62,803 nucleotides of DNA from Pyrenochaeta sp. MPI-SDFR-AT-0127 (Eukaryota > Ascomycota > Dothideomycetes > Pleosporales > Cucurbitariaceae): assembly GCA_020747015.1 (NCBI GenBank), contig JAGTJM010000115.1, positions 1-62,803 of the forward strand, written 5' to 3'. The notes below the pieces were generated by a model. The model made no database searches, was not told the DNA's origin, and was given only the letters and a program-made list of their open reading frames with translations. This document shows positions 10,262 to 20,885 of this stretch, in pieces; within the stretch, counting starts at the first letter, position 1; every line of letters starts with the position of its first letter. The position numbers were made by a program, and so were the translations under genes.

Positions 10262-10727
10262 TCAAGTTAAGTTAATTGAGAGAAAGTCTAACTTATCAAT
10301 GTGGTGTATGGCTTGGCGCGCAAGCTCTTCAATCGCCCTGCTGTTGTCAGAATTTAATGCATTTTGATGATTAACGTTGTGGTCAGAGTGGATGATCCTG
10401 TCTTGTATTTTTGTTGCCTATTTTCTCCATTTATGGAGTGTGTGTGTGCCAAGTGGTTACACCCGAGCTTTGTGCTACAATACAGTATCGCGTACCCTTG
10501 TATCTGACAATCTGACAGCTGTACGCGCGCTTGAGAGGAGAGAAGCAGCCAACATCAAGAGGCTGCAAGAGATGTGAGGTATGATGAGGCATGCAGAGGG
10601 TGAAAATTCTGTTCTCCTTACATAATTGGTCAAACTCAACTGTTGCATGGCTGCTAACGTGAACCACAAGTGGAATGCGCAGACAAGCGAAATGCGCACC
10701 TTCGCCAAGCTTTGTGACTTTGCACAA
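10262..10727 (-). pseudogene. Fot1/pogo-type transposase fragment split by a solo LTR
   Basis: Minus-strand coding for the C-terminal half of a DDE_1 transposase. From about 10690 it reads SSHATVEFDQLCKEN, then PHHTSHLLQPLDVGCFSPLK, the motif that carries the last catalytic Asp. At 10345-10517 a 173-bp LTR interrupts the gene. Skipping it and one 5-bp duplication, the frame continues AYSRAIEELARQAIHHIDK to a stop at 10262-10264. That end is earlier than in the family, so the C-terminus is also damaged. The Asp of the preceding DGHGS motif is lost: the sequence reads VVHVSSH there. Upstream of about 10727 nothing of the N-terminal half is seen. It is a dead remnant. Confidence 0.7.
10345..10517. 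mobile_element. Solo LTR, family A copy 1, with 5-bp target duplication
   Basis: A 173-bp sequence starts TGTCAGAATT and ends TATCTGACAATCTGACA, giving TG..CA termini and a short inverted repeat. It is flanked by GCTGT at 10340-10344 and 10518-10522. TG..CA ends with a 5-bp duplication are the mark of an LTR. A second copy lies at 29493-29668. It interrupts a pogo transposase gene; skipping the LTR and one duplication restores the frame locally. The internal retroelement is absent, so it is solo. Confidence 0.78.
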
Positions 10728-10777
10728 GAATAACTCAACACTGTGACTAGCTATTATAGCATAGAGTAGCTTAAATT

Positions 10778-11021
10778 TGTTGGTATGAGTACTCTATTAA
10801 TGTGACGCATATGATGCAATTCTCAATAGACTTGGAATTATCTCTATTTTGAGTTTTTTCGCTTTCTTTCTTCAAAGCGCAGCCTAGTCTTTATATCTAC
10901 GGTCTTAACTTCAGCTCTTCGGACTGGCCGACGGTCAGTCCGATATTCTCGGTTTTACCGAAAAGTCTAAAGTTTCGGTCTCTCCGATCAGATATCACCG
11001 TACTTTCTAGACCTGTCAACA
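10778..11021 (+). mobile_element. LTR, family B copy 1
   Basis: A 244-bp sequence with termini TGTTGGTATGAG and CCTGTCAACA. It is clearly homologous over its length to 13353-13570. The flanking 5-mers AAATT and CTGAT do not match, so this copy may be a recombinant or older. It carries a duplicated CGGTCT/CCGAT segment that accounts for its greater length. No retroelement coding sequence is next to it. Confidence 0.7.
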
Positions 11022-13019
11022 CTGATGACTCATGGTTGTGTAACAATCACTTGCTTCTAAAAGTTCTTTAACATATAAATAAAGCTATAACTATAAAGAA
11101 GGAATCTATAGTTACTTTAGTAGCTCCTTTATATACCTCTGTCACGAGAGGCTACGAGTAGAGATTTCAACGCTCAACTAAGTAGCTTGATTATTATACT
11201 ACGTACAATCTCAGGTGTAATACAAGACGTTGCGTAAAAAAGAGAAGAGAAGAGAACAGAAACTCAGGTGCAGAAGAATACTCAGGGGGTAGGTCTGTGC
11301 TCGAGCTCAGGCCTCGACAGGGCTAGCCAATTCAGGTGTTGCGGGAACCACGGTGGTTACCGTGACAGTAGCCGCTTGCCCCACGATATGTCCCCAACTC
11401 GCTCCTTTTGAGCGTTCTTCACAACATGTGCCAACTGTTGAATTGCAATTTTTGCCCGCTTAATCACCGCTTGTGATGCTTACTAGGCGGTTGTTGTTGT
11501 CAAGGATATGTTAAACAATCACTTGCTCTCCTGACTTAAGGAGTTTCATTGAGTCGGGCCTGCAATCGCGTGGGGAGACGATTCCAGCGTGTCAATTGTT
11601 AAACGTCTTTCGAAGTTAAAACGGCTTTCGAAAACACGAAGCAGACCAATAAGACTACTGCCAAGAGGCTGTGAAGCCGCCACAGCTGGAGTAATTTGGT
11701 CCCTAAACTTTATTTTAGCCTTCTGCATGCAACACGTTTGGCGAAGAGGGTCGGCACATATCCCGGTTTGTTTCCATTCGGGCGGAGGCGAAGGTGGAGA
11801 CCTTGGAGAAATCTCCTCATTGGTGTAGAACAAGATATCAGGGAAGTGGAGCGAGGAGGCGCGCCAGTTTCTGTGGGGTGTTTCGACAGGACTATCGTAT
11901 TACGCCAAACATGTGAAAGATTCGAAGCGGGAGTCTGAGCTACCGTTAGGCCACATTTATAGATGTCCCAAATATTCGGAATCTACCACTTTCTAAGGTC
12001 AAAGCAGCAATGGCCCCGACAATTTTGCACCATATTAGAGGGTGAAATGCTATACATAATGAGAATATTTATTAGTAGGTGACCCTCGAATACTACTCGA
12101 CAATCTTCTTATGTCTAAATTGTATACCTCCTTAACGAAGTGACATTAGGAATACAAAGAATCACATAAATATACAAGACATGCTGCCTAAGTAAACTGC
12201 TATTGCTAACTGAAGCATGTGCTCTGTATAACAATTGGACAGTTGCAGTCCCGACACGAATGGGCATCATTCGGGTATTTGGGAACAGACACTACCCCCA
12301 TGCACGGAAAGCTAGCGCAAGCCACCACACAGACAGAAGTGAATATGGGAAACTGAAGGTTTATATGGAGTACGCACGAATGGCGCTAGCAACCCGCTCA
12401 TGGGATGGGGTGTACAGCGGTGCTGAAGAAGAAATTTAATTCGCTGACAATGCTAGCATTGTTCTCTGCTGATGACAGATGTGGGTGCATAGGACCCTGG
12501 ATCCCGGATCCTGGATCATCAAACCCAGATTTCTGAGGTGGGTCTTGTGGGTTTTCAGTTGGTTCCGGCAAACTGTGCTCCAACAATTTTATTATCAATT
12601 CCGCACTTAATTACTGTATAAGTACCTTTAAGAGCGGCAGGTCGAGGAGTAGGCATAGCTTGGTTGCGATCATCTATCGATGCTCCGTAGCACCATGCTC
12701 CTGTTGACTGTGCGCAATGTTCACCTGCACATGAATCGCTCATTGGATTTAACCCCTCCCCCCTTTTATATTTTGTCGGGATCCCACGCTGAGACATCTT
12801 CAGCGGAATGATCCGAGAATCCAAGCTGTGGCGTTCTGCAACAGTGTGTTGGAGGCATCAAATGTTATACATTCACTTTAAATCGTAGACAAGAGTCGAT
12901 AGGGGTTAACCAGCAGTACTTTTGGGGTTCCATAAATCGCGCATCCTGCCGCATAGAAGACATAATTATATAACTTCAAGCACAACTACTAGAATATTGC
13001 CCTTTCGCCCTCATCGCTG
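11022..13019. other. Unassigned non-RIP region, possible old LTR-derived sequence
   Basis: No gene is supported here. About 11037-11290 looks like an LTR or leader (TATA-like CCTTTATATACC near 11125, then a purine-rich AAGAGAAGAGAAGAG run), and its opening AACAATCACTTGCT recurs at 11513-11526. Short open frames at 11546-11938 overlap on both strands and show no domain. A small GGATCC-rich direct repeat lies at 12496-12520. The remainder looks like decayed repeat or intergenic DNA. Confidence 0.35.
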
Positions 13020-13301
13020 ATGAGGCGCTCATTCTGCCCAAGCTTGTCAAGCAAGTATCAGCCTCACTACTACGGGCGCGCCCACCTTCAGCTAATATGC
13101 GTCTCCATTGAGACCAAAACCCCTGACGGCAAAGAATCTACTGCCCTCTTCCAGCCCTCCCTCTGGGCAGCCACGCACTTCAACCACCTGCGTACTCTCT
13201 TACCCCAATCCCAACGCAACATCATCCTCATGTCGCTGCGGCTCATTACCACTGTTGGCGGACAGTATTCACTGTTCTTCGCGATTGATAGCGAGGAATA
13301 G
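13020..13301 (+). pseudogene. C-terminal fragment like fungal PD-(D/E)XK nuclease-fold proteins
   Basis: The plus frame gives a segment VSIETKTPDGKESTALFQPS, then a W-A-A-T-H-F-N-H-L-R block and a hydrophobic end (GGQYSLFFAID) before a TAG. The S-I-E-T-K motif followed by a W-x-AAHF helix matches my memory of the fungal PD-(D/E)XK-like family common in ascomycete accessory regions, where E-x-K is part of the active site. The N-terminal two thirds are not seen upstream, so this is a fragment. The family call rests on a short match. A solo LTR starts 52 bp downstream. Confidence 0.42.
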
Positions 13302-13352
13302 TTCAAGTTATAAGAGGTATCGCTGATAGATGCCTTTAGTTGAACTTTAGTT

Positions 13353-13570
13353 TATTGGTATGAGTACTCGAATACGTGGTACATGTGATGCAATTCTTAA
13401 TAGACTTGGAAATTTTCTCTCTTTTAGATATCTCTCGCACTTTCTTCAAAGCGCTGCCTAGTTTTTATATCTACGGCCTCAACTTCAGCTCTTCGGTCTG
13501 GCCGACGGTCAATCCGATGTTCTCGGTCTCTCCTAGTCAGATATCACCGTATTTTCTAGACCCGCCAACA
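13353..13570 (+). mobile_element. Solo LTR, family B copy 2, with 5-bp target duplication
   Basis: A 218-bp sequence begins TATTGGTATGAG (TG altered to TA) and ends CCCGCCAACA. It is flanked by TAGTT at 13348-13352 and 13571-13575. It is homologous to 10778-11021. The perfect duplication shows it is a single complete LTR left by recombination between two LTRs. Confidence 0.8.
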
Positions 13571-14907
13571 TAGTTCCCCTGTTTTGATCAAGCGCACTAA
13601 GACTCACATCCTGCAGAAGTCGAAGTGTGCCAGGTTTTGTATAGGCAAGCAGTCCCCCGCATGTTGGTGGTTGTGAGACAATGGTGCTGGAGGGTTGATT
13701 GAAAATTTCCATGGATGTAATGCCTGTGTACCACATTGTGATACACGAGGGAAACCACCCCTGGCAACAGGAAGACGTACCACCTTCCTCTTCTATTTTC
13801 TTGTCTTCTAAATCTCTAAGGCCGGCGTCAGCAGCAGTTAAGTGTCGGAATTCTTTCAAGCAGTATGTGCGTTCGTGCTACACTGTCTAACCATTATCCT
13901 TATCCTCGACAGTCGCTCTAACATTATCCCAACGTATTATGTGGATGGAAACGATTCATGGTAGCGTCTAAGTAATAATTGGATCTGAGTGCATTAACGT
14001 CTAGGAGATGCATTCAACGGCTTGATGACGACACAAGCGAGCCACAAAGTATCGCTGCAGAGGGTTTTAAGCTCATACACACTTTGCGTAACCACGCGAA
14101 TTGCGGCATTGTGCACCAGAGAAGCGCCAGCCTACCTACGGGAACTTGGCTGCAACCTGGAGTCGGACGGACAAGCAACGCATTGTATAAATGTGCAATA
14201 AGCTGGTGAGCAGCCACGTGACTCGTGTGAAGACTGACTGCCATTGTGAATTTCTGTTAGTTTGAGACACACGGGTGGGGAGGTTGGGGGGAGTATTTAT
14301 CAGAGTCGAGTCTGACGCGGCTATCGCCGTTGTGCTCACCACGCCAAAAATCCAGGTCCACCAAACTCAAAAGCCGGCAGTTTTCCACACAAACTCTGTG
14401 AAGCCCGTTCATTATCTCCCTTTGAATACTTTTGCAACATGAGACACCGGAATTTGAGGAAGTCTCTCATGTGGATAGACAGCCAAATGCAGTGCCTCAT
14501 CGGCGATCCTGGAGCCCCGCTTCTTGAGTCAGGATCCCATTGGCTAACTCTGAATGCTGGCTTGAGTCAGAATACAGCCTCTACCCGTTCACGCGGAGAG
14601 GGTTGTATTAGATGGCCCCAGAACGCTCACGCCCATGCATTCATCTGAAGCCAAACCTGTCTCGAGTGGCGTATGGTAACGCTTCCAATTCAGCTGCGAA
14701 AGTTGTGTGGCGCCGGGGAATTGCGAGTAGCGTTCCCACCATTAGTTTCTGCGAGTAGCATTAGAGAGGAAGCATTCGGTAGTCGCCGTTCAGATGCCCA
14801 TTTATTTGTACGGTACCTCAACTGTTCTAGCAGTATTTACTCCTTCACACAACTCATATTATTTCCTGAGACCAACTAATCCGCTCCTACACTAAACCTA
14901 TTGCCTA
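13571..14907. other. Unassigned region and upstream sequence of the membrane-protein gene
   Basis: A minus-strand open frame at 13533-13859 (about 108 codons, starting MKEFRHLTAADAGLRDLEDK) has protein-like composition, but I recognise no family and no introns or promoter support it. Other frames here are short and mutually overlapping. The last 150 bases are presumably the promoter and leader of the gene starting at 14908. Confidence 0.35.
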
Positions 14908-16310
14908 ATGTATTCTACAATTATTTCGAAGCGAGACGAAGCCATTGGTGTGATATCTCCTCCTCCAGGTATTACGCCTAACTTTGCCAGTCCACCGTCT
15001 AGAGCGTACGTTATTCTCACTACCCATATCGTGGTTGCGATTATCTCAACTCTGTTCACGGGGCTACGGTTTTACACTGCTCGCTTTATCACACGCCACA
15101 TAAGGGCAGACGATTGTAAGCTATCCTACCCCTCTTACTATAGACCTTAGCTAATGTTTGTGGATTTATTAATTGCCGCATGGGTTAGGCTCACTTCGAT
15201 TTATTTACAGGGATGTTTTGCTAAACAAGTAACCTAAATTTAGTTTCTCGCTTTGGTGTATTCGGTACTTGGCTCCCTCAGTAGGTAGCGTATACATTCC
15301 TACTGACACAGGGAACTGACTAAATATTTCCAGGCACGAATTATGGACTCGGACGACACCTATGGGATGTCCCAGTTTCCGTTTTTAGTCCAACTTTTAT
15401 GATAGTAAGGAAATAGCCCTGCCATCTTAATCCTCTGTGCACGCACTTAAAGAACACACTGACTAACGCGCTTTTAAGCTTGGGGCTATAAGTGGAATGT
15501 TTTATGGACTCTCGATTATGCTCACAAAGCTCTCCCTCCTTACACTCTTTATTCGATTTACACTATGGGGAAGCCTCCGGGTCGTTATCTACATTACTAT
15601 GGTAATCGTGGTTATATACAGCCTGGTGGCATCATTCGAATGGGTATACGCCTGTCGACCACTTGAAAAATACTGGGATCACACAATTCCTGGTGGTTCA
15701 TGCATTAACTGGTTAACGATCGCAGTATTTAGTGGCGTTATGAACTCTACCACAGATGTTGTAATGCTTATCCTGCCAGTTATAATTTTACGAAATCTTC
15801 GACTGCCTAGGAGGCAAAAGGTTGGTGTTATGATGGTGTTAATGACAGGAGGATTGTATGTTTATGATCATCTGCAGGGTATGGTAGTAGGAACCACTAA
15901 CACGCGAACTAGGATTTTGGTTACTAGCGTTATAAGATTAAAGCGCACATTGGATTGGGTCGACACAACAGATATTACCTGGCAGGCTGTTTCGACATGC
16001 ATGTGGGGGTAAGTACAAGACGGCCTTGACTGCTGCCTCCGATGGTGGAGATCTTTTCTGACAATTGGCTTTTAGGACGATTGAGGTGCACATGGCCGTT
16101 GTTTGCGCCTGCCTCCCAGCCGGAAAACCCTTTCTTCGGAAATACACGCCCAACATCATTAGAAGTAGTTACGGTACTTCTATTAGAACAAAGAAATACA
16201 CCATACGCTCTACTCAAACACAACACCTTCCGTCAAGGGATGTAGACAAAGACTCCCAAGATATAATCTTGGAAGACGATCTAAATAGTATGTTGCAGAG
16301 ACATACTTAG
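14908..16310 (+). CDS. Pth11/rhodopsin-like fungal integral membrane protein
   Basis: Exons that splice by eye: 14908-15115, 15334-15404, 15479-15855, 15913-16008 and 16076-16310, about 328 residues. The order fits the fungal rhodopsin-like (Pth11-related) membrane family: an N-terminal SPPPGITPNFASPPS segment, helix 1, an R-x-DD end, then GLGRHLWDVPVS, helices with an ACRPLEKYWD loop, a SVIRLK segment, and MWGTIEVHMAVVCACLPAG before a hydrophilic tail. Introns have GT-AG ends, and the 15405-15478 intron has a CTAAC branch site. Oddity: joining exon 1 directly to 15334 keeps frame but skips the expected second helix. A plausible remnant (LLIAAWVRLTSIYLQG) sits at about 15170-15220 in a non-matching phase. 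The gene may therefore be damaged. Receptor-like function is known only for the Pth11 branch; the ligand is unknown. Confidence 0.6.
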
Positions 16311-16871
16311 ACTGTATATGGGCTCGCTAACAATCGTGATATAGGGAGAAGCCCTACTAATGTATCCACCACTACAGTCGAACTCGCAACAGAACCGGTC
16401 GTTCGAGCAGAATGAAGTTCCGATAATAGATCAATGTAGTGATCAGAATTGTCCGGTCTAACCAGATATTTCTCGGCACGACAGGTTTCTATTAGTTTAT
16501 GACATAACCTTAGTCGGATGCCAGGTCACGTGATGTGATGTGATGCGCCATTCCCAAAACACACCCTTAGCTATCAATCTGTATATATAGGTCTCTAGCT
16601 TGCAGGCAGAATAATCATCACTTCTTCTTCCTATTCTCAACAGTTTCTAGGCACGTAGGGACGGTCGTTCGCTTATGCCGACTTGCTCTTCTCGCATATA
16701 GCCTATAAGTTACATACACAAAAAAACCCTCATGACGTTTATATTTGGTATACTGCATTGTTCGATTCTCCTGGACTGTTATAGTGCTAATGTCATCCAC
16801 AACCGGGTGGAACACACAACCGAGCTGAACACCTAAGTAAGCACCTTGCCTTTGCACGAACATATCTTGTA
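16311..16871. other. Intergenic, no gene seen
   Basis: Non-coding sequence between the membrane-protein gene and a pogo insertion. TATATATAGG at about 16581 is TATA-like, but no gene follows because the pogo element was inserted at TA 16870-16871. An open minus frame at 16618-16962 runs into the transposon end and is not supported. Confidence 0.4.
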
Positions 16872-18975
16872 CTGTCTGTGCGCTCGTAACGCGCATGCGC
16901 CGTAACGCGCATTCCGACACCCCCAACCATCTCATCTTGCACCCCCAATATTTCAACGCCATGATGTCGCTAGAGGTAGCTGTAACAGAAAGACGTGCAG
17001 CGGATACAGATAAACCTATCCCGTATACTCACTTGGCTGAAAAACATGGTGTTGTGCGCTCAACTTTGACGCGCCGAGAGCAGGGCTTAAGCGTGTCGCG
17101 TGAAGAGAAGGCCATTGCACAACGATTGCTCACGCCCACACAAGAGGCGGAGCTTGTAGAGTATATAGAAAGGCTTACCGAGCGTCATTTGCCACCAACG
17201 AGGACAATGATCAAGAATTTTGCCTCTGAGATAGCTGGAAAGGAGCCGTCAGATAGCTGGGTTACCGACTTCCTGCACCGTAACCAAGACCACCTCATCT
17301 CTCAATGGGCCACCGCCATGGACTCCGATCGCCACAAGGCCGATAGCTGGGGAAAGTACAAGCAGTACTTTGGCCTTATGCACCGCAAGATGCAGCAATA
17401 CTCAATCCAGCCAGAGAACACGTACAATATGGATGAGAAGGGCTTCGCTATCGGGAAGATCTCCAAGTCAAAACGGGTGTTCAGCAAGCCTCTGTACAAG
17501 CAAAAGCACAGTCGGCAAGCCTCTCAAGATGGTAATCGTGAGTGGATTACACTCCTCTCATGCGTCTGCGGTGATGGGAGCTGGCTGAGACTCAGAACAT
17601 TCAATCGAGCTGGGTGGATGATATGGATAAGGAGACACACTCAGTATTCACTGCTGTTTCTCCTTCTGGCTGGACGAATGATAACGCAGCGCTCAGCTGG
17701 CTTGAGCAGATCTTTAATCGCTTCACTAAGCGCAAGTGCAGGAGAAGGTACCGTCTACTTATAGTTGACGGCCATGGGAGCCATCTGACGATGCGGTTCG
17801 TCAAATTCTGCGATCTTAACAAGATCATGATAGCTGTGTACCCTCCACACAGTACCCACACTCTGCAGCCGTTGGATGTAGTTTGCTTTAGCCCGTTAGC
17901 AGGAAACTACAGCAAAGCCCTCACAAAACACCTTCACAACGCCCAGGGCTTATTGCCAATGAAGAAAGGCGACTTCTTCCGCCTTTTCTGGCAAGCCTGG
18001 GTAGAAACGTTCACTGAGAAGCTCATACTCAGCGCCTTTAAACATACTGGTTTGATACCGTACAACCCTAACGTTATACTCGATAAGTTCGCCACAAAGG
18101 AAGATGAGCCTAAAACACCTGAGCCTGTTCGAAGAGTATATGATGGGAAGGATTGGCGTACAGTTGACAGGCATCTGCCGGCCTGTGTGGAGGATAAGCA
18201 TTCAATTGACGCGGTGATTGCGAGGGAAACTCTTCACCATCTCTCTATCCAAAACCAGCTTCTTCAGATGGAAAATCTCAGGCTTCAAGAAGCTCTCAAC
18301 CAGCAGAAGAAGGGCAACAAAAGAGGCAGAGCTCTGCCCTTGATTCAGCGACAATCCTGGGATGGTGAGACTCAGTGGTGGTCTCCTTCACGAGTGGATG
18401 AAGCCCAACGTCTATTAGATGAAGCAGATGAGGCAGAGAGGGCAGAGGAGATTAGAAAATCGAACGCAACTGAGCTTCGTGAGACTACTCGCAAGCTCAA
18501 GCAAAAGCTTAACGCTGAGAAGGCGGAGAAGCGAGAGAAGGAGAAGGTAGCGCGGGAGGAGAGGAAGGCTGCTGAACGCGCTGCCATTGAAGAACGCAAG
18601 GTAGAGAGAGCGCACCAAAAGGAAGAGCACGACTCTCAAAAAATATCACGCACTACTCAGGAAGGCAAGAGGAAGTTCCCACAGCAACAAGGAGCCAAAA
18701 AGAAGCAAAATCGTGGTGATGCGGCTGCTCAAAGTGGTGCGGCTCCTCATAAGCAGCCCTCTGCACCTCCACCAACACTCAACAGTCGCGGCCGCAAAAT
18801 ACTTCAGCCACGCAAGTTTTGGTAGCAAATCTTGTCGCATAGGCCTATAGATCACTCTACTAAAAACCTAGTCAAGATAGCTTTTGTACGTGGCTCAATA
18901 ACCTCATGTGTAGGGGTGCTCAATAGGGCCGATAGTGCGCGTTACAGCGCATGCGCGTTACGAGCGCACAGACAG
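16872..18975 (+). mobile_element. Fot1/pogo-type DNA transposon 1 (2104 bp, TA duplication)
   Basis: Inverted repeats of 40 bp with one mismatch (16872-16911 and 18936-18975) begin CTGTCTGTGCGCTCGTAACG. A TA duplication flanks them at 16870-16871 and 18976-18977. Length, TA target and DDE_1 transposase define a Fot1/pogo element. Each repeat contains the iteron CGTAACGCGC twice at a 16-bp period. The single transposase gene is frameshifted, so this copy could move only with help from another. Confidence 0.93.
16961..18825 (+). pseudogene. Pogo transposase with an internal frameshift
   Basis: The first frame (from Met at 16961 to about 17590) has an HTH segment HLAEKHGVVRSTLTRREQG, a CENP-B-like DNA-binding region and the first catalytic Asp in YNMDEKGF. 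The second frame (about 17590-18825) carries LLIVDGHGSHL and HTLQPLDVVCFSPL, the other catalytic Asp residues, then a Lys/Glu-rich coiled tail ending RKILQPRKFW. The two frames join badly at GDGS/LAETQNIQSSW. The related copy at 26311-28140 has about 8 more residues there (ALPPGLIFAA). A short deletion of about 20 bp near 17585 therefore caused the frameshift. No RIP-type stops are seen. Start 16961 is preferred to 16895, which lies inside the terminal repeat. Confidence 0.85.
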
Positions 18976-19315
18976 TAGTTCATCACAGTTCCTCACAGTT
19001 CATCACAGCACATTATGATTCATCACAACGACCTCTTACATATCCCGCAACCCCATCGACCTCTATCACACATATTCTGATAACTATTCGTGCGATTAAA
19101 AGCCCCTCACCCGCCTTTTCCATCGACTGCCTCGCCGACTGCTTGCTGATCACGATCCTTTGCGCGTCATGCGCTGTTTCTTGACGTCCTCTCCCAGTGG
19201 TAACCTTAACCTTGAGCAATGCTAACTAGCCGAAGATTTAGAAAACCCCATCGACTCAGTCTATGCCCTACAGCAGCTTTTCTACCTGTATTTTTCTTTC
19301 ACCGTTCTTTTCAAG
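18976..19315. other. Promoter/leader region with TTCATCACAG repeats
   Basis: Just right of the pogo insertion, TTCATCACAG or TTCCTCACAG occurs three times in tandem (about 18979-19008). A pyrimidine-rich leader (TTTTTCTTTCACCGTTCTTTTC) precedes the ATG at 19316. No other gene is seen. Confidence 0.4.
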
Positions 19316-20095
19316 ATGCCCCGACAATCAGCGTTCTCCAGTATAATTCACTTACGTGATTTCGTTGATACCATTACCAATGACCCCACTCGAGAGAACG
19401 CTCAGAGTTATATTGAGATCCAGACAGACATCAATATCTTTAAGACCACTTCTATAGTCCTAATATCACCGTCGAGCCAATTCGCACACGTATTCATGCC
19501 TATCTAGCAGAACAGGAACGGGCCCTTTATAACAATGGTGTCCGATGGTTACCATGATCGGCTCGGTGCGATCGCGCAACGACAACTCGCCCGACCCTTC
19601 CGAACTCCGCCACTTCATAGTGGAAACGTCCGTCTACGACGCCTCAAAAGCTGCTCCGGTTCAGTTCTCAGTGGCCTGCTTCCTGGAAAACACCAAGCGT
19701 TGGCACAAAGTCAAGACACCACCACGGGAAACCTTCCTCAGTGTCACCGTAAAAGTAGCCGGCCGCACAAACAACTGGCACGAATCATCTGGCACTTCGG
19801 GTCCTTGATCTGGCCTACTTACCAAGGCCTTGCTCCGCCGAAGCCACGCTGACCCCTGCCTTGACACCACCTTCCAAACGATCGGCTCGCTAGGATAACC
19901 GAGCGCCCTCATCTACTCCTTCGAAGAAAGCACGCGTCTCAGAACCCGTCAATGGAATGGTAAGCCTGTCTGATATAAACACTACGCCCTTGGAACAGTC
20001 TGCTTCGACTTCACCAGGAACAACGGGAAGCGCAATTGATCTGCCGCGGACAGAAGATAGAGCTGTCACTCGGCTCGGTCCCGCCTCCGACACCT
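19316..20095 (+). pseudogene. Conserved fungal hypothetical gene, frameshifted
   Basis: Starts MPRQSAFSSIIHLRDFVD in a good context after a pyrimidine-rich leader. The frame then shifts: about 19445-19530 continues in another frame (YLAEQERALYNNGVRW), 19550-19785 reads MIGSVRSRNDNSPDP and then RHFIVETSVYDASKAAPVQ, with an AGRT segment, and the 3' part to about 20095 is Ser/Thr-rich (SASTSPGTTGSAIDLP). The middle looks like a beta-rich small domain. I suspect an OB-fold but cannot show it. Several shifts mean it is broken. I know of similar uncharacterised proteins in ascomycetes but cannot name a family. Confidence 0.45.
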
Positions 20096-20579
20096 GACAA
20101 GGAACGCGGCCACATCGCAACCGCCATCTTCCCAGGAAATATGCAGACCTGGAGCAGACAACGTCAATCGGATAGATTTACGAAACGTGTAGATATCAAA
20201 TCTAGTTCTCTTCCTTGAAAACTCCGAATATCCGCCACATACCTTGCAATAATCGGCTCTGTCAGCCTCCATCTGTGCCTATTTTCACTCCCGCCATCCG
20301 TAACACTCGCTCTCCCAAAGGCGTACCCTTCTTAACGACTTTCCCGGTCTCTCGACACACAGCTGCTCCTATGCACCTTCCAATCCGCCTTCTATCTGTA
20401 TATACCGTGCACCCATATATATATATTCTCACCCCCTTCTCCCTGTACATACATCAAGGAATCAAGGAATCATCATCCACATCATCAGGATGTCACAACG
20501 GAAACGTACTGGGCACGTATCCATGACTCTAGGTGAGACTCGTGCTGCTGATCGAGCACATTAAAAATTACACAACCAA
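20096..20579. other. Unassigned spacer
   Basis: Open frames at 20215-20526 (plus) and 20262-20450 (minus) are low-complexity and overlapping. A TATATATATATTC tract lies near 20417. No gene or repeat family is supported. Confidence 0.35.
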
Positions 20580-20664
20580 ACTTCGTTCCTCAAGGCTCTT
20601 CTGGGCAAACCGCTTGCGGTTTGCGTCTCCTGTTTGTGATGAGCGGTGCCTTGAGGAACGAAGT
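20580..20664. repeat. Nested inverted repeat (possible hairpin)
   Basis: A perfect 17-bp inverted repeat, ACTTCGTTCCTCAAGGC at 20580-20596 and its complement at 20648-20664, encloses a shorter perfect palindrome GCAAACCGC-TT-GCGGTTTGC at 20605-20624. The unit could be a very small MITE or a cruciform-forming end of a larger element. No duplication of the flanks is obvious. It lies 60 bp from the pogo insertion at 20726. Confidence 0.7.
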
Positions 20665-20725
20665 GACGAAAGGTTTTTATGCCTCGCCTTTTTGCGCGCC
20701 CACCCCTGCTCGCCAAGACCAGCTA

Positions 20726-20822
20726 CTCGGCCCCAATGGCTGATTCTCAGTTTCTCTTCGAGAAAGGCCGTGCTCCGCACGGCCCTACTAGCTCAATGAT
20801 CGCACACGCTCAATGATCCAAA
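20726..20822 (+). repeat. Left terminal inverted repeat of pogo element 2
   Basis: 97 bp, identical to the complement of 23271-23367. It contains paired CTCAATGATC iterons at 20792-20801 and 20809-20818. Confidence 0.95.
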
Positions 20823-20885
20823 TGTCATAAAATGCCTTTTGTATAGTAATTTGTATGGTAATTACATCGTAAAACACTTGATTTA

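Noticed and set aside
10345..10517. A DNA-transposon MITE rather than an LTR
   Set aside because: TG..CA termini with 5-bp duplications in both copies fit an LTR better than hAT (8 bp) or TA-type elements.
11546..11938. Overlapping open frames of 79-95 codons on both strands
   Set aside because: They overlap each other in several frames, as expected by chance in GC-balanced DNA, and show no family features.
10778..13570. One LTR retrotransposon bounded by the two family B LTRs
   Set aside because: The right copy has its own 5-bp duplication and the interior has no gag or pol reading.
16618..16962. A 114-codon minus-strand open frame
   Set aside because: It runs across the terminal repeat of pogo element 1 into its transposase gene and has no domain.
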